Below, one piece after another: positions 44,619 through 53,305 of a stretch of 64,000 nt of DNA. The position numbers and the translations under genes were made by a program. A model generated the notes under the pieces. It was not told the DNA's origin. It ran no database searches and was given only the letters and a program-made list of their open reading frames with translations. Source of the DNA: CAYZXL01 sp964482435 (GTDB lineage Bacteria; Auribacterota; JABMQX01); NCBI GenBank assembly GCA_964482435.1, contig CAYZXL010000004.1, positions 62,001 to 126,000 on the forward strand. Direction: 5' to 3'. The number at the start of each line of letters is the position of its first letter. The stretch's first letter is position 1.

Positions 44619-47600
44619 ATGTGCGTAAGCAGGAGCAATTTTCTGGCAGTTTTCTTCGTTGTGGTGATGCTTGGTGTGCCAGCAAGCGCAAGCATCATCG
44701 TCCCAGGGAGCCTTACGGAGATCAATCGTCAGGCGGACTCTGACCCCATCTCTTGGGACGCCGTCAGAGACTTTAACGACCCATACTGGAATGACCGGAG
44801 TGAGAAAATTGGCGCCCAGGGCAACATCACCGATGCCATGACCGGCAAGACGATGGTCGGCCTGGAGGGCCTCCTCCTCAGTAATGACGCCAAAGACACC
44901 GTCGGCAACGCTGCCGGTGAGAATTACGAAATCAAGTTCCAGATTGAGTCCCCCCTCCCTGGCACTGGCAAGGCCAGGGTTTACGTCCTCATAGGCATTC
45001 GCGATGTCTTTGTTGCCGCGCCGGAAAGCTGGCTGGCGGGTCGTCTCAATGACAGCGCCTATTCGCCCCGAAATAACATTGATCGAAACCAGCCCGCTCG
45101 CACCTGGATCGGCCTGAATGCGAACGGTGTGCCAATTGGCCCCCTTTTCAATCGCGTTCTACGCCGCCCGGCCCCTGATGCTCGTCCCATGGCGTTCCCC
45201 GTCCGGAACGGCGTCGGTGAGGAGTACTTTGCGTTCTATCACGACTTCAATGCGGGTGACCCGGTCAGCATCTACGGGTGCTATTCCGGTGGCTCCAACT
45301 ACCAGATTTTTGTCGAAATGGCCCCGCCCGATCCCCCGGCCATCTGGACAAGCACTGACATCGGGTCCACCATGACCGGCGATACCCAGTACAACGCGGC
45401 CACTGAAAGGTGGGACGTCTATGCCGACGGCGGCGACATCTGGGACTCCGCAGACGCTTTCCGGTACGTTTACACCCAGGCGAGCGGCGACTTCATGATT
45501 CAGGCTCGCATGCTCGGTTTGTCGTGGGCCAACAACGACTGGGGGAAAGGCGGACTCATGGTCCGTGAATCCACCGCCGCCAACTCGGTTCACGCAATTT
45601 TCACCACGAGGGCAGGTTACAGCACCGACTACTTAGCTATTCAGTATCGCGGGGCTACCGGCAGCGGCTCCGGTGCGGTCAATGAGGTTTGGGGCGGGCC
45701 GGTGTTGCCGAGATGGCTCCGCCTCCAGCGCACCGGGGACGTGATCACCACTTTCAGATCGGACGATGCGGTTACATGGACCCAGCACGGCCAGTTACCT
45801 GGTGTCCCCACAACCCCGGTTCTCGTCGGGATGGCCGTGACGAGTCACAACACCGCCGCAATCGCCGGGGCGACCTTCGAGAGGCCTTATGTCACCGGAC
45901 TGGCCTTCGCCCATGCTGGCTTCGACCAGAGCGTTGACCAGGGCGCCGGACAGAGCTTTGTCCTCGATGGGAGCGCTTCTTTGCCGGAAGGGGCTGTATT
46001 TCTGTGGGAGCAGCTCGCCGGGGCGCCAAATGTCATCCCGAATCCCGCGTTGCAAACCCAGACGATCAGCACCACCTCCTTCGAGATTTTTGGCGATCAG
46101 ACTTTCATCTTCCGTCTGACAGTCACGAATAGCAGTACCGGCGCGAAGCAGACGGCCACCATCAAGGTATTCGTAAAAGATAAGGAGCAGGTTAACGCCG
46201 GCCCGGACCAGACTACCGGCGAAGGAGTCCGGGTTGACCTCAGTGGCTCGGCCACGGGCGTCATCACCAGTTGGCTCTGGGAGCAGGTCGCAGGACCTTC
46301 GGTTGCCCCCATTATGAACACAACCAACCCGAATGCATTCTTCTTCACCGGCAACTACGTGAACGACCAGGTTCTCTCGTTCAAGCTGAGCATCAACGGT
46401 GGCGAAGACTGGGACTTCGTTGACGTCAAAGTCATTGATGCGGAGCGCGCGCTCGCCAACGCCGGCCTTGACTTCCCTGGTTATGAGATGAGAACCTTAC
46501 AGCTCGACGCCACCGGCTCCAACACCCGCGACAACGCTGGCTCCGGCGCTCTCCTCTATGCGTGGACGCAGACCGGCGGCCCCTCCGTGTACAAGTTCGC
46601 GGGCACAGATACCGCTAAGCCCACATTTATCGCGCCCGAAATTCCTCTGACCGTGTGGCCCGATACCAGGCTCCTGACCTTCAACGTCACCGTCACCGCT
46701 CCTAACGGGAGCACCGATTCCGACACAGTCGTAGTAACCGATAAGGACGCTGAGTTCGAGACCGTGTTTTACCGCGAGCACGAGGACTTCGACTTCCACA
46801 ATTCACTCGTGAACGGAAAGTGGTATCCGGAGAGGGCTGTGTTCGGAGAGCGGTATGGGCAGGGCGCCGTCGGCAATAAAGTCTATGGCATGCCCGGCAG
46901 AATGGACCCCAACGCCGACTATTGGTGGAACAACACCGGCGGCGATACCAGTTACCGCCCGGGGGCCCAGCTCGGGAACGACGCGCAGGTAGCAAGTACA
47001 TCGGGTACAGCCTGGAAGGCCGGCTGGATTGCCGCCTGGGCCAATGACTATTGGAAGTTCACCTTCGAGTTGCCCCACGGTAGCGCGAAGGCTTACATCG
47101 TCAACTGGATGGCCACCGACGATAGCTGGCATGGGAACTCCCATGCCTACTATGACCTTGAGGCGGGAGCGGGAAACACCTCCCCGGTGGGTTACTTCCG
47201 CGTAGCCCGGAGAGGCTGGGAAAACTACGCTCCTTTCATCAGCGCGCCGTTCCAGGTTAACGCCGGCCTCCACAAGATTACGCTGGATGCCTATGGCGGT
47301 GGCGAGCCAAACTACGCAAGGTTTGAGTTCCACGTCCCCATGCCCGACGCGACAATTTCCGACGCCGGAGCTGACAAGGGCGCCGCTTCCGGCGAGCTGG
47401 TCACCCTCGACGGACGAGGCTCTCAGACCACCGGCACTGCCTGGGCCTGGGAGCAGCTCTTCCCCGTTACCCCAGCCATAACAATCAACAATGCGGATAG
47501 CGCTGTGGCCACATTCACGGCGCCGACAGTTACTACTGCGACCAACTTCCTCTTCCGGCTCACCGTTACGGGCTTGACCAATAGCAGCGTGGACTTCGTC

Positions 47601-50600
47601 ACCGTGACGGTCATCCCGGCGGGCCTGGGCTTGGTCCTGTTCGCCGACCAGCGAGGGGCCAGGGACGTGACGGTCGTCAACTGGGGTGACAGAACACTCG
47701 GCGGCGCCGAGTGGGGGAGTGCTTACATGGCTGGCAACTGGGGCGCCCTTCCGGCGCGGCGGAGGCTCTCCTCCAACGTGATTGTCCACCACAACCAGGA
47801 TACAGACGAGAGCATCAACCTCACCGCCTGGTCGGAGATGATTTTCAACCTCCCAACCGGTTCCGCGGGAGACTATTACTTCTACTTGAGAGGCGCTTAC
47901 GCAAACGGTGACTCCGTTTTCGTCCGGTCAAACGAGGGTCTCATGGGCATCTGGCCGACGGACACCCCGTCGAACGACCGTCACAGAGTAGCCAACGATA
48001 ACGGCTATCGCGGCCAGTTTGAGTGGAACTGGGCGCGGTTAGCCCCTACTGATACAGCTGCCATAAACTACACCGTTCCCTTGATAGACGGTGAGAACCG
48101 GGTTCGCATCTACGGCTGCGAGTCTCACTGCAACGACGGATGGCCCTTCGCCTGGGACGCGATGATTTTCTCGAAGGTGGACCTCAACTCCTTGAGAACC
48201 ACCGGCAACTTCGACCTCATGGATGGGGTCGCCCGCGCGGCCCAGATAGCGGGCGTAACGTTGGTTGCCAACGCCGGCCCGGACTTCAACGTCTATGAAG
48301 GGCAAACGGCTGCACTCGACGGCAGCAACTCCCTGGGCGCCATAACCACCTGGCTCTGGGAGCAGACCCTCGGACCCGCGGTTACAATCACCAATGCCAA
48401 TCAGCCCGTGGCGACGTTCGTTGCCCCGAACGTTACAGGGGCCGCGACCCTCACCTTTAACCTGACGGTTGGTGACGGCACAAAGACCGCTTCCGACACA
48501 GTCATCGTTACCGTTCTCAATGTGGGTGTTTGTCCTCCGCCCACAAACCTCACTGCGGAAGGTGTCGAGCTCGGCATCCTCCTGAAGTGGACGGCAGCCC
48601 CGGGCGCCCAGACATATAAGATATTGAGACGCGACGTTGGCACCGGGTGGCCGTACGATACGATCGTCGTCGAGGACATTACCGCGACGCAGTTCACCGA
48701 CAAGTCCATGCCGCTTTTCATGGACCAGCTCTACAACTACACGGTCATCGGCGTCAACGCCTTTGGCGAAAGCGTACCGGCTCTTCCGGCGCAGGGCTAC
48801 GCTCTCTCCGCCAACCTGGCGCTGAGATCGGATGCGACACCTTTCAACAAGAGAACGAACCCCTACCAGACGTTCGGTAACCAGATGAACAACCGCGACA
48901 GGGAAGAGAACGTGGATAGCTGGTACAACGACGTGCTCATGCCCGACGATTGGTGGGGCTACAAGTACCCGGCGCCAATATACTTCCAGGAAATCCACTA
49001 CTATCCGGGCAACGTGTTCTCTAATGGTGGGTGGTGGACTTCCCTGGGAGTGCAGTTCACCAAGGACGGTGTCTTCTGGTACAACATACCGAACGTCACT
49101 ATCACACCCGCCTACCAGTTTAGCCCTGACACGCCCGATGGCCGCAGCCCCGGTGTTGCTCCGGACTACGGCCAGCTCCCCTACATCCGCCGGCACATCA
49201 TCAAGTTCCCGAAGGTAGAGGGTGTTGCTGTAAGAATTTACGGCGCCCCCGGCGGCTCGTCTGACTTTACCTCCATGGCTGAATTGGAGGTTTACGGCGT
49301 CCCCGGACCAGAGGGGTATCTCTACTCCTACGCGGGCGCCGACTTCAGCGCCGACGAGGGAACAACTGCTACCCTCAATGGCTCTGATTCCTCGACGCCT
49401 CGTTCGGTGAAGTATCACTGGGAGCAGATAACCGGCGTCGGCGGGCAGGTTACCCAGCTTAACCTGTGCTCCGTCGCCAACGCGGACGCGATTCTGGCTG
49501 CGGGTGAGGACCTGGCTACCCAGGACGCCTTTGAGCCGGGCGGCGACAATTGGATGTATGGCGCTGACCCTGCAAAGGCGCCAACCGGTGCCAAGACTCT
49601 CCCTGCCGACAGGAAAGTCGGTCCCTATCTGCTTTGCCCCTACACCGCCAAGAACGTCGTCCTCCTCAGCGACGCGATGCGGTCTGTCACAATCCCTGTC
49701 ACCCCGGGCAACTACGGGTACCTCGGCGTTGCTTTCGCGGGAGCAAGTGGCAACCATAACACGACCCTGACCCTGAACTACGCCAACGGAGACCTCCGCA
49801 TCCCATTTGAATTCAGCGACTGGTTCAACCGGGGCGACGTGGAGAGGGTGTTCGAGGAAGGTTACAGGATTAGCAGAAACAACGGAACCAGCACCCACTG
49901 GAGTGACGGCAATCCTGGCGGGCCGAACATCTATTCCCGTGTGATCCCGGTGGATAGCACCAAGACGCTCGTCAGCGTAACCTTCGCTGACTTCCCCGGC
50001 TCCGGCAACCAGACCGGTGGTATCTTCGCCATGAACCTCGGACCTCCGGTGTTTGTCCTCCAGCTTCTCGACCCGAACGCGGCGGTTTGCACGTTCCCCG
50101 TTCCGGAGATCACCAGCGACCAGTATATCACCTTGAGGCTGACCGTCTGGGATGCCGCGAACAATTTGGCCACGGATGAGGTTCTCGTGACGCTTCGGGA
50201 TATCAATCAGGGCAGAAGCTCCGCTGGGGCCGACGCCATTGACGTTCTGCCGTTCCGGACCGTCGTGCTCGACGGAAGCGGCACCCAGGGCAACATCATC
50301 TGGTACAAGTGGGAGCAGATTGCCGGTCCGCCTCCGGTGGCTCTCTGGAACGCCGACCAGGGCAAGGGTGCAATTATTGCTCCGCTGGGCGGCACGTTGG
50401 TGTTCAAGTTGACCGTTGGCGCCGCCAACGGAACCGTTTCCAGCGACACGATGACTGTGACCGTGAAGTATCCGGTTCGCGACGTTCCTTCTTCCGGCTA
50501 CCTCCAGGACGTTCTGTTCCCGGGACCAAACTTCACCAGCAGGTTCACGACGAACCTGGATGTTAACTATGATCACCTCGCTTCGAACGGCGGCCAGGCT

Positions 50601-53216
50601 AACCAGAACCCCAACGCCGGGGAGACCATCAACATCGGCGGAGAGACCTTTGTTGATGGGCCCGCGGTCTGGACAGCGTTGCACCGCAACGACACTCTGG
50701 GCAGCGTGTCCGGCGGAGTGTGGATGTGGGACGGTGGTGGAGTTGCTCTCGACAACTTCATTGGCTACTTCCACGTTTACATCATCTCGCCGGAGCAGCG
50801 AGATGCAAGAGCAATCCTCCGCCACGACGATGAGATGAGGTGCTGGAACAACGGCGCCCTTGCCTTCGGGCGAGACGGATGGGACGGCGGCGGTGAGGTC
50901 ACCTCCGACTTCACCCTCCTCAAGGGTGTCAACTCAATGACCTTCAAGCTCCACGAAGGCGGCGGAGGGAACTACCTGGCTGTCAGGTTCACCGACCGGA
51001 ACAACAATCAGTACTCCGACCTGCGTTACATCCTCAACCGCGACGACATCGCGCAGGTTTCTCCGCCGGCTGCGGCGAGTCCGGACCCACCGGAGGGCAT
51101 CCTCGTGGGCGCCGGAGAGCTGTTCTACCTCGATGGTCGTGAGTCCTTGACGGGCACCTACACCTGGGAGCAGGTCTGGCCGCAGGACCCTGCCCTGCCC
51201 ATGTGGTACGTGGACAAGACAGTCGCTATCGTCGGTGCGCCCTGGATTGGGGAAGATACCGACTTCTTCTTCCGGCTCTGGGCGACCAGCCCGACTGCCG
51301 GCGTCGGTGCCGACGTTGTAAAGGTGACCGTTGCCACGAAGGAAGCGCCGGGTCCTGTTACTGGTGCTACTGGCGAATGGGCTGGCGACGTTGGCGCCGT
51401 CCTGAGATGGAACGCCGCGGAGCACGCTTCTCGCTACATTATCGAGCGAGCTGAGGCGTCCGCGGGTCCGTATGCTGCCGTCGGCACGGCTGACACCAAC
51501 ATGTTCGTGGACGTCGGGCCGCTCGCACTCACCACCACTTATTATTACAGGATTGTTCCTGCCAACATCCTGACTGAGAAGGGCGTGGAGACGGGTGCTG
51601 CTGAGCTGGCAATCACTCGCGACCCGAACGTCGGCAACATTGCCCTGTCCGACCTTGCCACGCCGATTGTCGGGCAGCCGAATCCGCAGGGCGGCGGCTC
51701 CAGAGACATCGGCATCATGAAGGACGGTATCGTGGACGCCCAGAACTACGACACCTACGATGGCAACACGCCCAACCCGGGCAGCGGCCAGGGCGAGGAG
51801 ACGTTCGAGTTCTTCGGCTATCTCCTTGACAAACCGGTCACGGTCCATTCGCTCGTCTTCTACACCGGTGGTGTGTTTGACGACGGCGGATGGTGGACCC
51901 TGATCGGAGTCCAGTTCACCACAGACCGCGTAACCTGGGAGGATGCTTCCGGCGTGGTCTCCGGACCTGTTTACGACACGGCTGACTCCAGGTCTGGCAG
52001 AGGCTCGAACGAGAAGTACATCTTCAGCATCATCCCGCACAGCGTAACCGGAGTGCGGATCGCTGGCCACGCGGGCGGCTCCGCCAGGTTCGTCAGCGGC
52101 TCCGAGCTGCACGTTTACGCCGAAATTGGCGGCTTGAACGTCAACGCCGGCGCTGATGGCACGGCCAACGAGCTGGCTGTCGTGACCCTCGACGGAAGCG
52201 GCACAACCGGCGCCACCTCCTTCCTGTGGGAGCAGGTCTCCGGGCCGACCATCGTCATCAACACCCCCACCCAGCAGGTCGCGTCCTTCACGGCCCCGGC
52301 AGTGACGCTGACAGGTCAGGTTACAGTCCGCTTGACGGCGTCCAACGCTCAGTGGTCGGCGTGGGACGAAGTTACCTTCACGATCATGGACGTCAACAGT
52401 TGGCACATCTACCGGTACACCGCCGACTTTGACGGACGCACCGCGCTTGGCGCCCTGGTGTGGGCTGGCGCTGCTGACGCAGGGACCGGGCGGCCCGGTG
52501 ACAAGTGGGTGATGGGCTACGCCGAGCACACGAAGTATCAGTACATGCGCGGCAAGCCCGCCAACGAAGCGCCGTCGGCCGATGCAGTCGCCGGGAACGA
52601 CTACTTCTTCCAGACTACCACCCAGTTCCAGACCTACCGGCTGACGCCGCTCATCCCGTTCGACATCAGATTCTTTGGGCCGGGCGAGGTTGACCCGTTC
52701 ATCGGCTACACGACGGTCAACGACTGGTGGAACTACACCTTCGGCACAACCAAGACCGAGCTGACCGGCGTGCCCTTCTCCGGAGTCATGTCAATCGCTG
52801 CTGTCGCTGCCTCCGGAACCGCATCCGACACGATCGTCGAGGTCTTCATGGATGAGGTGAAGAAGACCGAGATAAGGTTCTGGGGCAACAACTGGGGTGA
52901 CTTCCAGTGGCGTGCGGGTGCTGACACATGGTTGGTGGCGAAAGGCCAGCACACTATCCGGCTCAGGCTTTCGGCTGGTGGCTGGGACTTTGGCAAGTTC
53001 CGACTCGACCTCGTCGTTCCTCAGATTCAACAGATAATTCGGTTCGACGGGATGGTCACTGTGATATGGAACGACGTCGGCAGAATCTACACCGTCCAGG
53101 CAGCCGCTGTCCCCGGTGGTCCGTGGGTTGACGTCTATGGGCCAACAACCGAGACCTCGGTAACCAGCCCGATTCCGCCCGAGAAGAAGGGCTTCTATCG
53201 GATCAAGGTGCAGTAG
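44619..53216 (+). CDS. Giant secreted multidomain protein (PKD-like, FnIII, discoidin-like, CBM-like)
   Basis: The product of about 2,865 residues starts at the ATG at 44619 (AAAGGAG upstream) with a signal peptide ending VPASAS. Approximate domains: unique N-domain 25-235; concanavalin/DUF1349-like 237-424; PKD-like repeats 430-521, 522-608, 608-709, 909-1000, 1213-1302, 1862-1951, 2145-2242 and 2504-2591, plus a split one at about 1562-1860; jelly-roll/CBM-like domains 711-908, 1000-1211 and 2592-2804; PA14-like 1952-2144; FnIII 1303-1397 and 2243-2337; discoidin-like (F5/8) 1398-1561 and 2338-2503; C-terminal module 2805-2865 ending KKGFYRIKVQ. Repeats share WLWEQ-x-GP and FRLTV. No protease, sorting tail or autotransporter was seen. 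A surface adhesin or polysaccharide-binding role is inferred. Confidence 0.88.
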   Translation: MCVSRSNFLAVFFVVVMLGVPASASIIVPGSLTEINRQADSDPISWDAVRDFNDPYWNDRSEKIGAQGNITDAMTGKTMVGLEGLLLSNDAKDTVGNAAGENYEIKFQIESPLPGTGKARVYVLIGIRDVFVAAPESWLAGRLNDSAYSPRNNIDRNQPARTWIGLNANGVPIGPLFNRVLRRPAPDARPMAFPVRNGVGEEYFAFYHDFNAGDPVSIYGCYSGGSNYQIFVEMAPPDPPAIWTSTDIGSTMTGDTQYNAATERWDVYADGGDIWDSADAFRYVYTQASGDFMIQARMLGLSWANNDWGKGGLMVRESTAANSVHAIFTTRAGYSTDYLAIQYRGATGSGSGAVNEVWGGPVLPRWLRLQRTGDVITTFRSDDAVTWTQHGQLPGVPTTPVLVGMAVTSHNTAAIAGATFERPYVTGLAFAHAGFDQSVDQGAGQSFVLDGSASLPEGAVFLWEQLAGAPNVIPNPALQTQTISTTSFEIFGDQTFIFRLTVTNSSTGAKQTATIKVFVKDKEQVNAGPDQTTGEGVRVDLSGSATGVITSWLWEQVAGPSVAPIMNTTNPNAFFFTGNYVNDQVLSFKLSINGGEDWDFVDVKVIDAERALANAGLDFPGYEMRTLQLDATGSNTRDNAGSGALLYAWTQTGGPSVYKFAGTDTAKPTFIAPEIPLTVWPDTRLLTFNVTVTAPNGSTDSDTVVVTDKDAEFETVFYREHEDFDFHNSLVNGKWYPERAVFGERYGQGAVGNKVYGMPGRMDPNADYWWNNTGGDTSYRPGAQLGNDAQVASTSGTAWKAGWIAAWANDYWKFTFELPHGSAKAYIVNWMATDDSWHGNSHAYYDLEAGAGNTSPVGYFRVARRGWENYAPFISAPFQVNAGLHKITLDAYGGGEPNYARFEFHVPMPDATISDAGADKGAASGELVTLDGRGSQTTGTAWAWEQLFPVTPAITINNADSAVATFTAPTVTTATNFLFRLTVTGLTNSSVDFVTVTVIPAGLGLVLFADQRGARDVTVVNWGDRTLGGAEWGSAYMAGNWGALPARRRLSSNVIVHHNQDTDESINLTAWSEMIFNLPTGSAGDYYFYLRGAYANGDSVFVRSNEGLMGIWPTDTPSNDRHRVANDNGYRGQFEWNWARLAPTDTAAINYTVPLIDGENRVRIYGCESHCNDGWPFAWDAMIFSKVDLNSLRTTGNFDLMDGVARAAQIAGVTLVANAGPDFNVYEGQTAALDGSNSLGAITTWLWEQTLGPAVTITNANQPVATFVAPNVTGAATLTFNLTVGDGTKTASDTVIVTVLNVGVCPPPTNLTAEGVELGILLKWTAAPGAQTYKILRRDVGTGWPYDTIVVEDITATQFTDKSMPLFMDQLYNYTVIGVNAFGESVPALPAQGYALSANLALRSDATPFNKRTNPYQTFGNQMNNRDREENVDSWYNDVLMPDDWWGYKYPAPIYFQEIHYYPGNVFSNGGWWTSLGVQFTKDGVFWYNIPNVTITPAYQFSPDTPDGRSPGVAPDYGQLPYIRRHIIKFPKVEGVAVRIYGAPGGSSDFTSMAELEVYGVPGPEGYLYSYAGADFSADEGTTATLNGSDSSTPRSVKYHWEQITGVGGQVTQLNLCSVANADAILAAGEDLATQDAFEPGGDNWMYGADPAKAPTGAKTLPADRKVGPYLLCPYTAKNVVLLSDAMRSVTIPVTPGNYGYLGVAFAGASGNHNTTLTLNYANGDLRIPFEFSDWFNRGDVERVFEEGYRISRNNGTSTHWSDGNPGGPNIYSRVIPVDSTKTLVSVTFADFPGSGNQTGGIFAMNLGPPVFVLQLLDPNAAVCTFPVPEITSDQYITLRLTVWDAANNLATDEVLVTLRDINQGRSSAGADAIDVLPFRTVVLDGSGTQGNIIWYKWEQIAGPPPVALWNADQGKGAIIAPLGGTLVFKLTVGAANGTVSSDTMTVTVKYPVRDVPSSGYLQDVLFPGPNFTSRFTTNLDVNYDHLASNGGQANQNPNAGETINIGGETFVDGPAVWTALHRNDTLGSVSGGVWMWDGGGVALDNFIGYFHVYIISPEQRDARAILRHDDEMRCWNNGALAFGRDGWDGGGEVTSDFTLLKGVNSMTFKLHEGGGGNYLAVRFTDRNNNQYSDLRYILNRDDIAQVSPPAAASPDPPEGILVGAGELFYLDGRESLTGTYTWEQVWPQDPALPMWYVDKTVAIVGAPWIGEDTDFFFRLWATSPTAGVGADVVKVTVATKEAPGPVTGATGEWAGDVGAVLRWNAAEHASRYIIERAEASAGPYAAVGTADTNMFVDVGPLALTTTYYYRIVPANILTEKGVETGAAELAITRDPNVGNIALSDLATPIVGQPNPQGGGSRDIGIMKDGIVDAQNYDTYDGNTPNPGSGQGEETFEFFGYLLDKPVTVHSLVFYTGGVFDDGGWWTLIGVQFTTDRVTWEDASGVVSGPVYDTADSRSGRGSNEKYIFSIIPHSVTGVRIAGHAGGSARFVSGSELHVYAEIGGLNVNAGADGTANELAVVTLDGSGTTGATSFLWEQVSGPTIVINTPTQQVASFTAPAVTLTGQVTVRLTASNAQWSAWDEVTFTIMDVNSWHIYRYTADFDGRTALGALVWAGAADAGTGRPGDKWVMGYAEHTKYQYMRGKPANEAPSADAVAGNDYFFQTTTQFQTYRLTPLIPFDIRFFGPGEVDPFIGYTTVNDWWNYTFGTTKTELTGVPFSGVMSIAAVAASGTASDTIVEVFMDEVKKTEIRFWGNNWGDFQWRAGADTWLVAKGQHTIRLRLSAGGWDFGKFRLDLVVPQIQQIIRFDGMVTVIWNDVGRIYTVQAAAVPGGPWVDVYGPTTETSVTSPIPPEKKGFYRIKVQ

Positions 53217-53247
53217 GGCCGGTGGCCTGAAGCCACGCAGATAGTTG

Positions 53248-53278
53248 GGGGCTCTCACTGCTCGGCAGTGAGAGCCCC
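53248..53278 (+). terminator. Strong hairpin after the giant gene
   Basis: GGGGCTCTCACTG (53248-53260) and CAGTGAGAGCCCC (53266-53278) form a perfect 13-bp stem with a CTCGG loop, 32 bases after the stop. Only ATTCTATAAG follows, so the T-run is weak. It separates the giant gene from the next cassette. Confidence 0.75.
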
Positions 53279-53305
53279 ATTCTATAAGAGTAGAGCAGGC
53301 AGGGT

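Noticed and set aside
45159..53258. Long antisense frames under the giant gene (for example 928 residues at 48039-50825)
   Set aside because: They are shadows of the repetitive, GC-rich sense frame. Their translations are Val/Arg-rich without domains, while the sense strand shows repeated known folds.
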